Shown here piece after piece: positions 43,557-51,619 of a stretch of 64,000 bases of DNA. The DNA lies in assembly GCF_007747995.1 (NCBI RefSeq), contig NZ_CP036276.1:1355001-1419000 (forward strand), in the 5' to 3' direction. The notes beneath the pieces were generated by a model that made no database searches, was not told the origin of the DNA, and saw nothing but the letters and a program-made list of their open reading frames with translations. Origin of the DNA: Symmachiella dynata. Lineage in GTDB: Bacteria; Planctomycetota; Planctomycetia; Planctomycetales; Planctomycetaceae. Position 1 is the first letter of the stretch. Each line of letters starts with the position of its first letter. A program made the position numbers and the translations under genes.

Positions 43557-44438
43557 GTGCGTCAAACCTTGATTGAGTATGGTCTCGTCTTTCTTGCTGG
43601 CGCCTTGTATGCCGTCGCTTTGAAATACTTTGTGCTGCCTTCCAAAGTCATCCTGACTGGCACCGAGGGCATTGCGACGGCATTGTCGTACTACTTTGAC
43701 AGTTACTGGCTGTTCATTGGGCTCTATGTGCTGTTTCAGTCGGCGTTGCTCGTATTCGCATTTGCGCGCGTCAGCCGCGTGTTCGCGCAGCGTTCCCTGC
43801 TGGTCGTTGGCACCGTCGTTGTGGGACTGGCCGTGCTTCCGGAATTACGTTTCGCGCAGCCAGAACCTCAGAACGAGCGAATCATCTTGGTTCTATTTGG
43901 CGGCCTGCTGGCGGGGGTCGCGAAAGCACTTGCTTTCCGAAACCGGGGTTCAACCGGCGACGAGGATATTCTTGGCGCCTATTTTGCCGTCAAGTACTTA
44001 AAGCCTGTCGGCTCGATTGCCATTGTTGCCGCCATCGGGTCAACAACCTTCGGCCTGGTGATGGATCTCATCAAGAACGGGCAGTTTGAATCGGTCGTCA
44101 ACACATTGATGTATACCTGCATTTACATTTTCGCTTCGGCTGAGACGCTCAATAACCTGTATCGCAAATTCAAAATCACGATGCTCGCGATCATCACACG
44201 CAACGAAAAAGAAGTCGGTACTGCGATCACGACGACATCCGCACATCGTACTTATACATTGCATCAAGGGACCGGCGGTCGCAGCGGAGACACGTTTGTC
44301 GTCGTCCGCACGATCATTACACACGAAGAACTCCCTCAAGTGCTTGCCGCCATTCAAGCCGCCGACCCCGACTGTTTTTACTACTATCACAACGTCGAGG
44401 GCATTTCTCGCCGTTACCATATTGCCCCGATTGGCTGA
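43557..44438 (+). CDS. YitT-family membrane protein
   Basis: 293 residues from GTG. Five or six hydrophobic helices in the first 200 residues (LIEYGLVFLAGALYAVALKYF, TGTEGIATALSYYF with the family's GGxxGIA-like turn), then the soluble DUF2179 domain (YTLHQGTGGRSGDTFVVVRTIITHEELPQVLAAIQAADPDCF). The family is widespread and its substrate unknown; DUF2179 is presumed regulatory. The gene lies inside the accessory array between two copies of the GCCCGCAAAG repeat. Confidence 0.85.
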   Translation: MRQTLIEYGLVFLAGALYAVALKYFVLPSKVILTGTEGIATALSYYFDSYWLFIGLYVLFQSALLVFAFARVSRVFAQRSLLVVGTVVVGLAVLPELRFAQPEPQNERIILVLFGGLLAGVAKALAFRNRGSTGDEDILGAYFAVKYLKPVGSIAIVAAIGSTTFGLVMDLIKNGQFESVVNTLMYTCIYIFASAETLNNLYRKFKITMLAIITRNEKEVGTAITTTSAHRTYTLHQGTGGRSGDTFVVVRTIITHEELPQVLAAIQAADPDCFYYYHNVEGISRRYHIAPIG

Positions 44439-44515
44439 CTTTTCTGGCAAGGCAAAACGGGGTAGAACAAAGCGTTTACTGATCGACGTCCAGATAGCTT
44501 CAATCGGGGACGACC

Positions 44516-44610
44516 AAGTCGGCGGAAGGTCGGCCCGTAAAGTTTCCGACACTATGCAAATCACTCCAGCGCCGCCTCGAAAGAATCTTTTGAAGCCAGT
44601 GGCACCCGCG
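44516..44610. repeat. GCCCGCAAAGTTGCCGACAC repeat, copy 2, fused to hairpin-repeat end
   Basis: AAGTCGGCGGAAGGTCGGCCC, AAAGTTTCCGACAC and TCACTCCAGCG match the family, but its terminal hairpin is replaced by GAAGCCAGTGGCACCCG, the right end of the 110-bp hairpin family. The two repeat families are therefore recombined here. Confidence 0.75.
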
Positions 44611-44778
44611 CGGTGGGGCTCACCAACCGGGAAGCATTCGTCGGGATTCGAAGAAGAGTTTCGGTTGTTTGAATCGCTAAACAAAGAAAAGGAGACTCCC
44701 GAAGTATGGCTTTTCTTCAAGGACATCGATGAAGTTTGGCTGGATGATCCTGGACCGCAGCTAAAACAGGTACTTTGA
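44611..44778 (+). pseudogene. Fragment of a DUF4062/TIR-like sensor protein
   Basis: 56 codons directly following the hybrid repeat. The peptide RWGSPTGKHSSGFEEEF, then NKEKETPEVWLFFKDID, matches a piece of DUF4062-type proteins as I remember them (a GTPTG...SGTEEEF-like segment followed by a strand with FYF-type residues). Both ends of the parent protein are missing, no start codon belongs to it, and the frame ends at TGA 44778. It looks like debris of a defence-associated gene cut by recombination at the repeat. Confidence 0.45.
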
Positions 44779-45014
44779 ACTTCCGGGCGGCTTCTAAATT
44801 CGAGAAGCCATCGCGAAAGAACTGAAGGCACAACCGCCGATGTTGGCTGAGCGTATTGTCTGCGCATTACGGCTATTGATGTCGACTAGGCTCGTGTTTG
44901 AGACGTTAGGCTTGACGGTCCGGTATAAAACGGCCGAGTAGTGCTACCGCCAGCATTGTACTAAATAAGCACGGTTCTCAACGATGACGATGCTTGCTAC
45001 CCAAATGTTGATCA
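44779..45014. other. Spacer without gene
   Basis: About 235 bp with no credible frame; the next unit, on the minus strand, ends at 45091. Confidence 0.35.
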
Positions 45015-45044
45015 CGGCCAGAACGGTTGCAGCAGTTCTGGCCG
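45015..45044 (-). terminator. Hairpin downstream of the 121-residue gene
   Basis: CGGCCAGAA (45015-45023) pairs perfectly with TTCTGGCCG (45036-45044) around a 12-base loop, 47 bp after the stop of the minus-strand gene. No T-run, so weak support as terminator. Confidence 0.35.
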
Positions 45045-45090
45045 GACCAACTCGATCAATTCGAAGCTCTTATTGATTGACGGATCACCG

Positions 45091-45456
45091 CTATTTTCTG
45101 TTTAATGCGATAATCGCATCGGCAGATTTCTTGTTGTCTGCGAGAACTTCAACGTAAATTGTGTAGTTCGCGTCATCCTCTTTGAATGGCAACTCAATCT
45201 CGCCCTGCCCAACATTCGCCTTCGTAATCATCTGTTCTCCCAGGAAATCATCGGGATCCCAATCGTCGGACTCATATAGTCCAATTTTCGCACGGCGATT
45301 GAATAGGTAGTCCTTGTTGATGACTCGTGGTTGCCCTTCGTGAATAGGCTTCGGGCCCCAAAAATCCGAACCGTTGATTCGAATGTAGGCGTCATCGTGC
45401 CCAGTGTTGTCTTCTTGTTCATGACATATCAGGCTCAGTACTCTAAGAATTGGCAT
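45091..45456 (-). CDS. Small beta-sandwich protein, possibly C2-like
   Basis: 121 residues; ATG preceded by GGAG at 9 bp. The pattern MPILRVLSLICHEQED, DDAYIRINGSDFWGP, RAKIGLYESDDWDPDDFLGEQMI and ANYTIYVEVLA alternates strands and acidic loops in the manner of C2 domains, which bind Ca2+ or lipid through Asp clusters (here DDWDPDD). Assignment from strand pattern only. Isolated minus-strand gene upstream of the IS. Confidence 0.45.
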   Translation of the reverse strand: MPILRVLSLICHEQEDNTGHDDAYIRINGSDFWGPKPIHEGQPRVINKDYLFNRRAKIGLYESDDWDPDDFLGEQMITKANVGQGEIELPFKEDDANYTIYVEVLADNKKSADAIIALNRK

Positions 45457-45541
45457 CAGTTGCTTCTCCTTTTTGGAGGGAACGGAAAATTGTAAACCGT
45501 TTCATAGGTAAGCACCACACTTACGACTCGTTTACAACCAG

Positions 45542-46503
45542 TTTTGCCTTGTTGAAAACACCACTTGAATTGTTAGCCGCAGCGCGCTAAATGTAACTGC
45601 TATGAGCAACCCCCATCAACCGAACGTGCTGTTGGAAGTCGCTTCACTGTCGATGCGGCTGTCTACGAAATTCGTCCAGCCTTATTCGCACCCCAAAAGC
45701 CCGCAGAAATTCACGCAGTCGCAATTGCTGACAATCCTGATTCTCAAAGCGTACTTGAAAACCACCTATCGCGGCATCATCGACATCCTCGGCGCGTCCG
45801 ACCAACTGCGAGAACGGATGGAGCTCACGCGTTTGCCGCACTACTCGACGTTGAAATACTTCGCCGATCGCTCGCACGTCCTGGAAATCACTGACGCCAT
45901 GCTGGCGGAGATCATCAAGGAATTTGCCGCTGATGCGGACGAGGCATCGATGGATTCGACCGGTTTGGAAACGTCGTCGGCCAGTGCACACTTTCGCGTA
46001 CGGAGCGGAAAAACACGAAAGAAATACGTGAAACTCTCGGTCTGTGTTGTGGCTGGATCGATGTTGCCAGCCGGCTTGGTGGTCGGTTGGGGGCCGGGAA
46101 ACGACAAATGCGAAGCGCCTGAATTATTGGAGAAAGTGCGGCATGTTACGCAGCCCAAACGGCTGTTTGCCGACGCGGGTTATGATGCCGAGTGGATTCA
46201 CATGTACTGTCGCGAGGGCTGGGGCGTGCAAAGTTGGATTCCGCCGGCGGTGCATCGTGCGGACGGCAGCGTGGGCGGCGAGTATCGACAACAGATGACG
46301 AAGCAGCGGCTGAAGAAAAATGGTTACGGCCGGCGTTGGCTAGTGGAATCGTTCATGAGCGGTTTGAAACGGACGATGGGTTCTGCGCTCGCTGCCCGCT
46401 CCGAAAGCAGCCTCATTATTGAAGCCGGCCTCAAAGTCCTCGCTTATGCCTTGCGGCGTTAGCGACCAGCGTGGGGTAATCGGTCAGTTTTCAACAAGGC
46501 AAA
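45542..46503 (+). mobile_element. Complete IS element (IS5/IS4-like), 962 bp
   Basis: Terminal inverted repeats TTTGCCTTGTTGAAAAC (45543-45559) and its complement at 46486-46502, 17 of 17 bases identical. The element is bounded by the direct repeat CCAG (45538-45541 and 46504-46507), a possible 4-bp target duplication. One intact transposase gene fills it. Family by transposase type. Confidence 0.85.
45602..46462 (+). CDS. DDE transposase of the IS
   Basis: 286 residues, RNase-H-type DDE: D118 in SMDSTGLE, D191 in FADAGYDAE, E249 in RRWLVESF, with the downstream R and K in SGLKRTMG. N-terminal helix-turn-helix region about 35-90. The order and spacing match IS5/IS4-superfamily transposases of about 290 residues. 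The frame is intact, so the element may still be active. Confidence 0.92.
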   Translation: MSNPHQPNVLLEVASLSMRLSTKFVQPYSHPKSPQKFTQSQLLTILILKAYLKTTYRGIIDILGASDQLRERMELTRLPHYSTLKYFADRSHVLEITDAMLAEIIKEFAADADEASMDSTGLETSSASAHFRVRSGKTRKKYVKLSVCVVAGSMLPAGLVVGWGPGNDKCEAPELLEKVRHVTQPKRLFADAGYDAEWIHMYCREGWGVQSWIPPAVHRADGSVGGEYRQQMTKQRLKKNGYGRRWLVESFMSGLKRTMGSALAARSESSLIIEAGLKVLAYALRR

Positions 46504-46507
46504 CCAG

Positions 46508-47206
46508 TTTCAAAACTGTTTCTATTAGTGAACAGTTTTGGGATGCTACTCAAAACGCTCAAAAGACTTCTTGACCAGTGAGCCTCAGGATTGACCGGAA
46601 TCCTTTTCCTGTGAACACTTAGAGGTTTGTCAACTGGTTTTGGTAGAAATAGACCTACACCTCTGCTCGTAAATCGAGTGTCCGACAGAGAAGTCCCCGA
46701 TTCGTCCGAAGAACGACTCAACTGTTGCAATGCATTCACTAACAACTGATCAATCAGGAATTCGCTCAATAATCCACACTTCGTCGTGATCAACCGAACT
46801 GGGAAAGACGCGCTGTACAATACAATGCGAAAAACAGCAGCGTGGTCAGTCACACTTTTCTAGAAATATGAAAGTTTTTGCAGATTCGTTTGGGAGTCTG
46901 ATCGCATCTGACGAGTAGGTTGGGAGCTCATCGGGATGATTGGCATCAAGGAGAACCCGTACCTTCAGCACTATTCACGCAGCTAAAATGCTCGTCAAAT
47001 GCAAAGCGATCTGCACGCGTTAGTACAATGTCCCAGGGGCGCTAAACTATGTGAGCCCGTCTCATCACGATGGGGTAAATAACTGCGAAGTGAACTCCCC
47101 AGTCGTACGAATTAATTTCTAGTAACCGGGCTCCACGTGCTGTAAACTTCCTGAGATGATCAACGTCACACAAATACTTGGCCAAATTGATCACGGTGAT
47201 CCGCCA
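46508..47206. other. 700-bp stretch without a credible gene
   Basis: Open frames here read as random sequence. A minus frame near 47042-47200 ends in protein-like text (TARGARLLEINSYDWGVHF) but has no start or family and overlaps a repeat. Probably decayed accessory DNA to the right of the IS. Confidence 0.4.
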
Positions 47207-47315
47207 GAGTGCCACTGGCTCTGCCAGTGTTTTTCGTTTGGACACAAAGAATTTCGCACGCTTAGAATGTAGTTCGGCATGCATTTCAGAAGCACTGGCG
47301 AAGCCAGTGGCACCC
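47207..47315. repeat. Hairpin-ended repeat, copy 4
   Basis: Full-length member: GTGCCACTGGCTCTGCCAG ... CACTGGCGAAGCCAGTGGCA with the middle blocks TTTTTCGTTTGGACACAAAG and GCACGCTTAGAATGTAGTTC. Confidence 0.9.
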
Positions 47316-47365
47316 GTGCGGGTAGCCTCGATCGTTTCCATCTGAAACCACAAATTCGGTAGAAG

Positions 47366-47413
47366 ATCAGCCCGCAAAGTTGCCGACACGAAGCAATTCA
47401 CTCCAGCGGCTGC
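47366..47413. repeat. GCCCGCAAAGTTGCCGACAC repeat, copy 3 (partial)
   Basis: Only the first half (ATCAGCCCGCAAAGTTGCCG, TCACTCCAGCGGCTGCG) is present. It stops exactly where the second lipoprotein block (TGCGTATTTC) begins. Confidence 0.8.
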
Positions 47414-47439
47414 GTATTTCTTAAAAATACAGGTCTAAA

Positions 47440-48222
47440 TTGTTCAATACACTACGCCATTTCGCAATGATTCTACTGGCCACTCTGACCGGCTGCTCTG
47501 AATCGCCACCGTCAATGCCAGGACCGTCTAACGCAGCATCACAGCCAACAGCAGATGTGCGCGGTGATTCGACCATCAATCCTCTCCTTGTGAAACTGCT
47601 GCGCGATCACGGATTGGATGCCACGAGTCGTGATGGCTGGATTCTTGTTGATAATCGTCCATCCATTTGCGGCGCTATTGTCCGAGAAATGCAACCGTCC
47701 TCGAACGTGACGAGCATTCAAATTGACGTCTATTTGCGAGTCGACCCAGACCGTATTCTCATGGAATCATTCGCTGGAATCGGCCTGACAAAAGACGAAG
47801 CCATAACCGACGGCATTCAGAACTTCGTGGCGAACTCATTCCATGTTCTTCTGGCGGCTTTTTATCGCGATGGCGATGATGATCAGGTCGAAACAGAACA
47901 ATGGGACATCAATGGCCAATCAAGGCGCGTGACAATCGGAAACATGGGTATCCGAGGCACGGTGCCAAATCCTGATGAGCCACCAACCGCATGGTTTAAG
48001 GCCCTCGAATCCCAAATTAAGGCATCCTCGTTGCCACCTGGTACACACTGGGTCCGTTGCTACTATTCCCAAATGCAAAACCAACCAACTGCCCTTGAAG
48101 TACTACTTGACAACGGTGATTGGGGTGCAGTCCGGTCCGAAATGTTACAGGTAAACTGGCCCCAAGGCGAAGACTTTTACAGTGTTCGCGTCTTCCTGGT
48201 TGTCCAAGACAGCGAAGGGTGA
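47440..48222 (+). CDS. Lipoprotein resembling DUF6348, copy 2
   Basis: 260 residues, near-identical to the gene at 40940; visible replacements include SSP to SPP after the lipobox, NAILAK to NPLLVK, AMRRD to ATSRD, GGIG to AGIG. No frameshift, so both copies are apparently functional. The offset is exactly 6500 bp throughout the coding part. Lipobox LLATLTGC and TTG start as in copy 1. Confidence 0.6.
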   Translation: MFNTLRHFAMILLATLTGCSESPPSMPGPSNAASQPTADVRGDSTINPLLVKLLRDHGLDATSRDGWILVDNRPSICGAIVREMQPSSNVTSIQIDVYLRVDPDRILMESFAGIGLTKDEAITDGIQNFVANSFHVLLAAFYRDGDDDQVETEQWDINGQSRRVTIGNMGIRGTVPNPDEPPTAWFKALESQIKASSLPPGTHWVRCYYSQMQNQPTALEVLLDNGDWGAVRSEMLQVNWPQGEDFYSVRVFLVVQDSEG

Positions 48223-48285
48223 GAAAGCGATGTAGCGAAGCGTGTGGCCCAGATAGAATCTGACTAAAGGGGGGCTGCTCGCCAG

Positions 48286-48393
48286 GGTGCCACTGGCTCT
48301 GCCAGTGTTTTTCGTTTGGACACAAAAAAGGTCGCACGCTTAGAATGTAGTTCGGCATGCATTTCAAAAGCACTGGCGAAGCCAGTGACTCCC
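48286..48393. repeat. Hairpin-ended repeat, copy 5
   Basis: Follows the second lipoprotein gene as copy 3 follows the first. The right arm reads CACTGGCGAAGCCAGTGACT, with two changes that weaken the terminal pairing. Confidence 0.88.
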
Positions 48394-48629
48394 GTGCGCA
48401 GTACTCGCTACACTGATCTGTGCCACGGTATACCGCGTCGCCGTTTTTACTCCATTGCCAATTTGGGTTGGTTAAACCCACTCCTTATTGCATCACAGGC
48501 GGCAGACAGAAGGCATTCATAAAAAAAGCTTGACTGATGCGGTTGCACACAACACTTCGCCTTACAAAGCTGTGACTCTGAGTTGCCGTCACGGTAAAAA
48601 TTCTTGTTTCTTCGCTGGACCTTGCGAAC

Positions 48630-49034
48630 ATGCCTAATTCCAGAAACTTGTTGCGCTCTCTCATCGTATTTACGGTGCTGTTGCTGATTCTGGTCCCTGC
48701 GGGCTATTTCTATCTTCGATACCAAAACTACCACAGCGCACTAGAGTGCACCAAGGAATGGGCACGTCTCAATGAGTTCCCGACGAGCGCTACGGACCTT
48801 AACGTTGAGAATGTCGGAAGTCTGTTCACCCGTGAATTCGCGGTTTCCTTTGTCGCACCACTCGACGACACCAATGCCTGGCTCAAAGAGTCCCCTGGAA
48901 CGAAAGATGTCACGCCTGAGAAAGTCGGTTCAATTTGGAAATACGATATCGAACCCGGGGGTGGCGCCCAACACGCTGAATTGGAAGTTGATCAACAATC
49001 GGGAACCGTGACGATTCGCGCATACTGGAGTTAA
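48630..49034 (+). CDS. Small membrane-anchored protein of unknown function
   Basis: 134 residues: basic N-terminus, one helix (about 10-29, LIVFTVLLLILVPAGYFYL), then an extracytoplasmic domain of about 100 residues with PGGGAQHAELEVDQQSGTVTIRAYW at the end. Type II single-pass topology. Not recognised. Confidence 0.5.
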   Translation: MPNSRNLLRSLIVFTVLLLILVPAGYFYLRYQNYHSALECTKEWARLNEFPTSATDLNVENVGSLFTREFAVSFVAPLDDTNAWLKESPGTKDVTPEKVGSIWKYDIEPGGGAQHAELEVDQQSGTVTIRAYWS

Positions 49035-49042
49035 ATCACTGC

Positions 49043-49166
49043 TGGCCCTGATAGAATCGATCTGGGACGACGAAGTCGGCAGGAGGTCTGCCCGCAAAGT
49101 TACCGACACGATACAAATTACTCCAGCGGCTGCGCCGCCCCGAAAGAATCTTTCGGGGCCACCCGA
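49043..49166. repeat. GCCCGCAAAGTTGCCGACAC repeat, copy 4
   Basis: Longest member: CCCTGATAGAATCGATCTGGG, GACGAAGTCGGCAGGAGGTCTGCC as an inverted pair, CCCGCAAAGTTACCGACACG, TCCAGCGGCTGCGCCGCC and the hairpin CCCCGAAAG-aatc-TTTCGGGG. It ends four bases before the stop codon of the minus-strand gene. Confidence 0.85.
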
Positions 49167-49169
49167 ACG

Positions 49170-49592
49170 CTACTTGTCGCGATCTATAGACTCTATTATG
49201 TCTGCATATTCAGGTCGCAAGTACCGAGGCGTTTCAAAAGGCGTATTCTGCTGGTTTGACTTGTTACTGTCGTTGACAATCAGTTGTTTTTCGGTGTCGA
49301 TCGTCGTGAATGCCTTGCCACCTGGATTTTCCCAGGTGATACGAAACACCCCATTTCCTAGGTCTTCCAGCTTGGGATTTACCGGTTCCTCAATCGAGAT
49401 TTGTCCAAGTTTTCGCAAACCGCAGTCTCCGTCGGGAGATCCAATTGTGTAGAAGTAGCCAATCTCGTGAGGGCCGTGTAACCAAATCGAATACTCAGTG
49501 CCTGGCAGATCAGTCGAGCAGACGATGGGCACGTCAGCATCGCCAATACAGCCTGTAATCAACGGCAGTATCGCAAGTAGGCGGAGTCTCAT
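49170..49592 (-). CDS. Small lipoprotein of unknown function
   Basis: 140 residues; lipobox LPLITGC with Cys near residue 15. Mature part has IVCSTDLPGTEYSIWLHG and a C-terminal charged segment. No family recognised. Last gene of the accessory array, facing opposite to most of the array. Confidence 0.5.
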   Translation of the reverse strand: MRLRLLAILPLITGCIGDADVPIVCSTDLPGTEYSIWLHGPHEIGYFYTIGSPDGDCGLRKLGQISIEEPVNPKLEDLGNGVFRITWENPGGKAFTTIDTEKQLIVNDSNKSNQQNTPFETPRYLRPEYADIIESIDRDK

Positions 49593-49775
49593 TTGTCGAC
49601 AACCTTGTATTATACTGCTTGATTTACAAGACTCTTCGATTCATCGTACCACCCGTGGTTATTGGCAGCCACCGGGTTTCCCATGACGTTACGGCCGTCG
49701 TACCTCCCCCACTCCCACGCGAACCCGACTCGTTCCAAACGGCGATCCATCCAGTCCTCACTCCTCATGCAACGC

Positions 49776-49836
49776 AATAACCGCGGCTTCTTGCGGGCTG
49801 CGCCCGCCCTGATTGCTGCGCAATCAGGGCTACCCA
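49776..49836. repeat. CGCGGCTTCTTGC hairpin repeat, copy 2
   Basis: Matches 18507-18567: CGCGGCTTCTTGC, GGGC-TGC-GCCC, then GATTG-ctg-CAATC. Ends 12 bp before the miaB stop; copy 1 ends a few bases before the xseB stop. Possibly a 3' end structure for both genes, read from the opposite strand. Confidence 0.7.
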
Positions 49837-49848
49837 TTTGGTGGCCTA

Positions 49849-51312
49849 TCACCCCAAGATTGGCAGACCGCCATCGGCGGTGTGTTGCAACTCGCGCGTC
49901 ACGATCGTGCCGATTAGCGTTGTTGCGGTGCAGTCGTCGATTCGTACGCGGGTGGTGCTGCCGGTGAGGCGGCGGTTGCCGTCGAAGACGACGATGCGGT
50001 CGCAACGGGTGCGGCCGGAGAGTTGGGTTTGGGGGATACTGTCATCGTCGCCCGCTTTGACCGCACTTTTGCTGGGGCCTTCGACGAGAATGTCATATTC
50101 GCGGCCGATGCGGGCGGCGTTGTCCTCTTCGCTGATTTCGTTCTGTAAGTCGAGCATCTCGTTGTTGCGGCGGCGCTTGGTCTCTTCGGGTACGTCGTCC
50201 AACATGATCGCATCGGCCTTGGTGCCGGTGCGGGCGCTGTACTTAAAGATGAAGCTGTTCTTGAATCGGAACTCACGAATCAGCTCCATGCTCTTTTCAT
50301 GCGCGGCATCGGTCTCGCCGCAAAAGCCGACAATGAAGTCGCTGGAGACAGAGCAGTCCGGCACGGTTTCATGAATGCGGTGCATCATTTCGCGGTAATG
50401 TTCGACCGTGTAACCCCGCTTCATCCGCTTAAGCATTTCATCACACCCCGACTGCGCCGGCACGTGCAAATAATGCGCAACCTTGGGGAGATCCCGAACC
50501 GCTTGCAGAAGATCGTCGGTCATGTCGCGGGGATAGTTCGTCACAAACTTGATCCGCTCCAGGCCGGGGGTGTCGTGAAAACTGGCGATCAAATCGGACA
50601 ACCGATATTCGCGACCATCTTCGGTGTGCCGGTAACTATTCACCGTTTGCCCGAGCAGGGTGACTTCCTTGACCCCTTCGGCGGCGAGTTGCTGGACTTC
50701 TTGCACGATGTGTCTGGGGGAACGGCTTTGTTCCGGACCGCGCGTCATGGGGACCACGCAGTAGGTGCAAAACTTGTCGCAACCAATCATGATCCGCACG
50801 TAGGCTTGAAACGCGGAGTGCCGCATTTCCGGATCGCGGAGCGGGTCGTAACTTTCGAAACTGTCGGCGACCTTTTGACGCGTGGCGTCGCGGCGGGCGA
50901 GGCTGACCGCCATCTGCCGTTCGCGGTTCTCGCGGGCGTTGTCGATCAACAGGGGGATTTCGGATAATTGTCCGGTCCCCACGACCAGGTCGACGTGCGG
51001 CGCTTTTTGAAAGATCAGTTTTTGATCCTTCTGCGCCATGCAGCCCATCACGCCGATGACTTGATCGGGTCGCTTGCGTTTGCTGTATTTCAAGCGGCCC
51101 AGGGCGGAATAGATTTTGTGCTCGGCATGTTCGCGGACGCTACAGGTATTGAACAGCACCGTGTCGGCGTCGGCCACATCGGCGGTCAATTCGTAACCAT
51201 GCTTGCGCAGGGCGGCGACAACAAGTTCGCTGTCCAGTTCGTTCATCTGGCAGCCGACGGTATGGATAAATAGTTTGCCGTTGTGCACGGCTGTTTCGGC
51301 CGATGTGGTCAT
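49849..51312 (-). CDS. miaB: tRNA-2-methylthio-N6-dimethylallyladenosine synthase MiaB
   Basis: 487 residues. Methylthiotransferase cluster cysteines C21 (VGCQMNELDSE), C57 and C91; radical-SAM cluster CDKFCTYC (178-185); C-terminal TRAM-like domain. It adds the methylthio group to i6A37 in UNN-decoding tRNAs. The CQMNE signature marks MiaB, distinct from MtaB at 6118. Single gene, no miaA in the window. The Lys-rich TRAM insertion GPSKSAVKAGDDDSIPQ is slightly longer than usual. Confidence 0.94.
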   Translation of the reverse strand: MTTSAETAVHNGKLFIHTVGCQMNELDSELVVAALRKHGYELTADVADADTVLFNTCSVREHAEHKIYSALGRLKYSKRKRPDQVIGVMGCMAQKDQKLIFQKAPHVDLVVGTGQLSEIPLLIDNARENRERQMAVSLARRDATRQKVADSFESYDPLRDPEMRHSAFQAYVRIMIGCDKFCTYCVVPMTRGPEQSRSPRHIVQEVQQLAAEGVKEVTLLGQTVNSYRHTEDGREYRLSDLIASFHDTPGLERIKFVTNYPRDMTDDLLQAVRDLPKVAHYLHVPAQSGCDEMLKRMKRGYTVEHYREMMHRIHETVPDCSVSSDFIVGFCGETDAAHEKSMELIREFRFKNSFIFKYSARTGTKADAIMLDDVPEETKRRRNNEMLDLQNEISEEDNAARIGREYDILVEGPSKSAVKAGDDDSIPQTQLSGRTRCDRIVVFDGNRRLTGSTTRVRIDDCTATTLIGTIVTRELQHTADGGLPILG

Positions 51313-51418
51313 AGATTCTTCGCGCCGTTGTCGGTATTTCTCACGTGAGTCAGGCAGCGGCCTGACGGAATTTTAGTCGGGGCGCCTTCCTGGCTGATGT
51401 ACGGGCGTCCGAAACGGT

Positions 51419-51619
51419 TCATGCCGTTTTGGCCGTTGCTTGCTGTTTTCCGCCCGCTGGTGGTGCCGCTTGCTTAGTCAAACCTTGATTGATTCGCAAT
51501 CGCGCTTGAATGGCGGCATCGCGCCGCGCACGACTGCGGTGATTGGCCATCAACGTGGTCAACGATCTCAATGCCAACACCGAAGCAACAGCATACAGGC
51601 CCAATTGCCAAAACTCCAT
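51419..51619 (-). CDS. Small single-pass membrane protein (66 aa)
   Basis: ATG at 51619 has a perfect AGGAGG 5 bp upstream, which decides the start; longer in-frame readings are random. One N-terminal helix (FWQLGLYAVASVLALRSLTTLM) followed by a basic helix (NHRSRARRDAAIQARL) and an Ala/Lys/Gln tail. Topology N-out or anchored with the basic end inside. Function unknown. Confidence 0.65.
   Translation of the reverse strand: MEFWQLGLYAVASVLALRSLTTLMANHRSRARRDAAIQARLRINQGLTKQAAPPAGGKQQATAKTA

Noticed and set aside
46491-46853. 120-codon minus frame right of the IS
   Set aside because: Begins inside or at the IS end and reads as random, Ser/Leu-rich sequence.
47042-47401. 119-codon minus frame with ARGARLLEINSYDWGVHF
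   Set aside because: First half is the false peptide of the 110-bp repeat; the second half looks protein-like but has no independent start or family.
39353-49592. Integron cassette array with attC sites
   Set aside because: The repeats follow the genes like attC sites, but I found no paired GTTRRRY/RYYYAAC core sites and no integrase gene in the window; the repeats also recombine with each other across families.
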